From NCBI GenBank assembly GCA_029212415.1, contig JARGOF010000047.1, positions 1 to 44,458 of the forward strand: a DNA stretch of 44,458 nt, in the 5' to 3' direction. Position numbers and translations under genes: made by a program. Every line of letters begins with the position of its first letter. The first letter of the stretch is position 1. Positions 44,237-44,458 of the stretch are shown here, one piece after another. This stretch comes from Rhizobiaceae bacterium (GTDB lineage: Bacteria > Pseudomonadota > Alphaproteobacteria > Rhizobiales > Rhizobiaceae). The notes beneath the pieces were generated by a model. That model was not told where the DNA came from, made no database searches, and saw only the letters and a list, made by a program, of their open reading frames with translations.

Positions 44237-44458
44237 TTATCGCCTGCCAAACAGTCGCTCAATATCCGAAAGTTTCAATTCAATGTAGGTTGGCCGGCCA
44301 TGATTGCATTGCCCGGATCCGGGCGTTGATTCCATTTGCCGCAACAGGCTGTTCATCTCCACCGCCGTCAGACGTCGTCCTGACCGCACTGATCCGTGAC
44401 AGGCCATCGTCGCTGCCACGTAGTCTATCCGGGCACGCAAACCGCTCGAATCGTCCCA
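44237..44458 (-). CDS. mutL: DNA mismatch repair protein MutL (C-terminal end only)
   Basis: The frame is open to the window edge, so only the last 73 residues are present. It shows [56 protein letters not shown], here read in parts: ACHGSVRSG, then GQCNHGRPT. These match the two late motifs of the MutL endonuclease C-terminal domain, as expected in bacteria without MutH. The gene's start lies outside the window. Confidence 0.93.
   Translation of the reverse strand, partial: WDDSSGLRARIDYVAATMACHGSVRSGRRLTAVEMNSLLRQMESTPGSGQCNHGRPTYIELKLSDIERLFGRR

Overview
The window looks like chromosomal core DNA of an alphaproteobacterium of the order Hyphomicrobiales (Rhizobiales). This rests on protein resemblance and gene order. 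Pointers are the short-form hisG with hisZ, the DUF1127, DUF3422, DUF4170 and DUF2093 proteins, the run pmbA - cysQ-like - DUF4170 - acyltransferase - waaA - lpxK - DUF2093 - mutL, and intergenic repeats of a rhizobial style. No genus can be named from this sequence alone. I see no tRNA, rRNA, IS element, prophage or CRISPR array.

Layout. 1-2.3 kb: a LysR regulator cut by the window edge, a divergent DUF1127 protein and a DUF937 protein. 2.4-4.7 kb: rsmE and gshA, with a possible 45-residue ORF exactly filling the gap. 4.7-6.4 kb: a LysE-type exporter and an FCD-type GntR regulator with a dyad upstream. 6.5-13.4 kb: a DUF3422 membrane protein, a LysR regulator, and divergent to it the glycolate oxidase set glcD-glcE-(DUF4870)-glcF. 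13.4-16.8 kb: hisS-hisZ-hisG on the minus strand. 16.9-20.9 kb: tag, two tandem L,D-transpeptidases, a DoxX protein and a nu-class-like GST. 21-23.2 kb: groES-groEL with promoter, CIRCE operator and terminator all readable. 23.4-30.7 kb: a HAD phosphatase, ribF, two coupled SDRs, ileS and a lipoprotein. 30.7-33.4 kb: tadA, divergent to rluB-rsmD. 33.5-38 kb: patatin phospholipase, MATE transporter and a Kef-type antiporter. 38-44.5 kb: pmbA, a CysQ-like phosphatase, DUF4170, an acyltransferase, waaA, lpxK, DUF2093 and the 3' end of mutL.

Most genes are housekeeping. They cover translation (ileS, hisS, rsmE, rsmD, rluB, tadA), protein folding, redox metabolism (gshA, GST), flavin supply (ribF, which could serve the flavoenzymes glcD and glcE) and the envelope (L,D-transpeptidases, waaA, lpxK).

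The most interesting signals are non-coding. Upstream of ileS there is an 18-codon ORF with four isoleucine codons among six consecutive codons, followed by a terminator-like hairpin; together they read like a ribosome-mediated attenuator. Upstream of the acyltransferase-waaA-lpxK genes, a 57-nt stretch can fold into a compact three-way junction. The glcD promoter carries a textbook T-N11-A LysR box.
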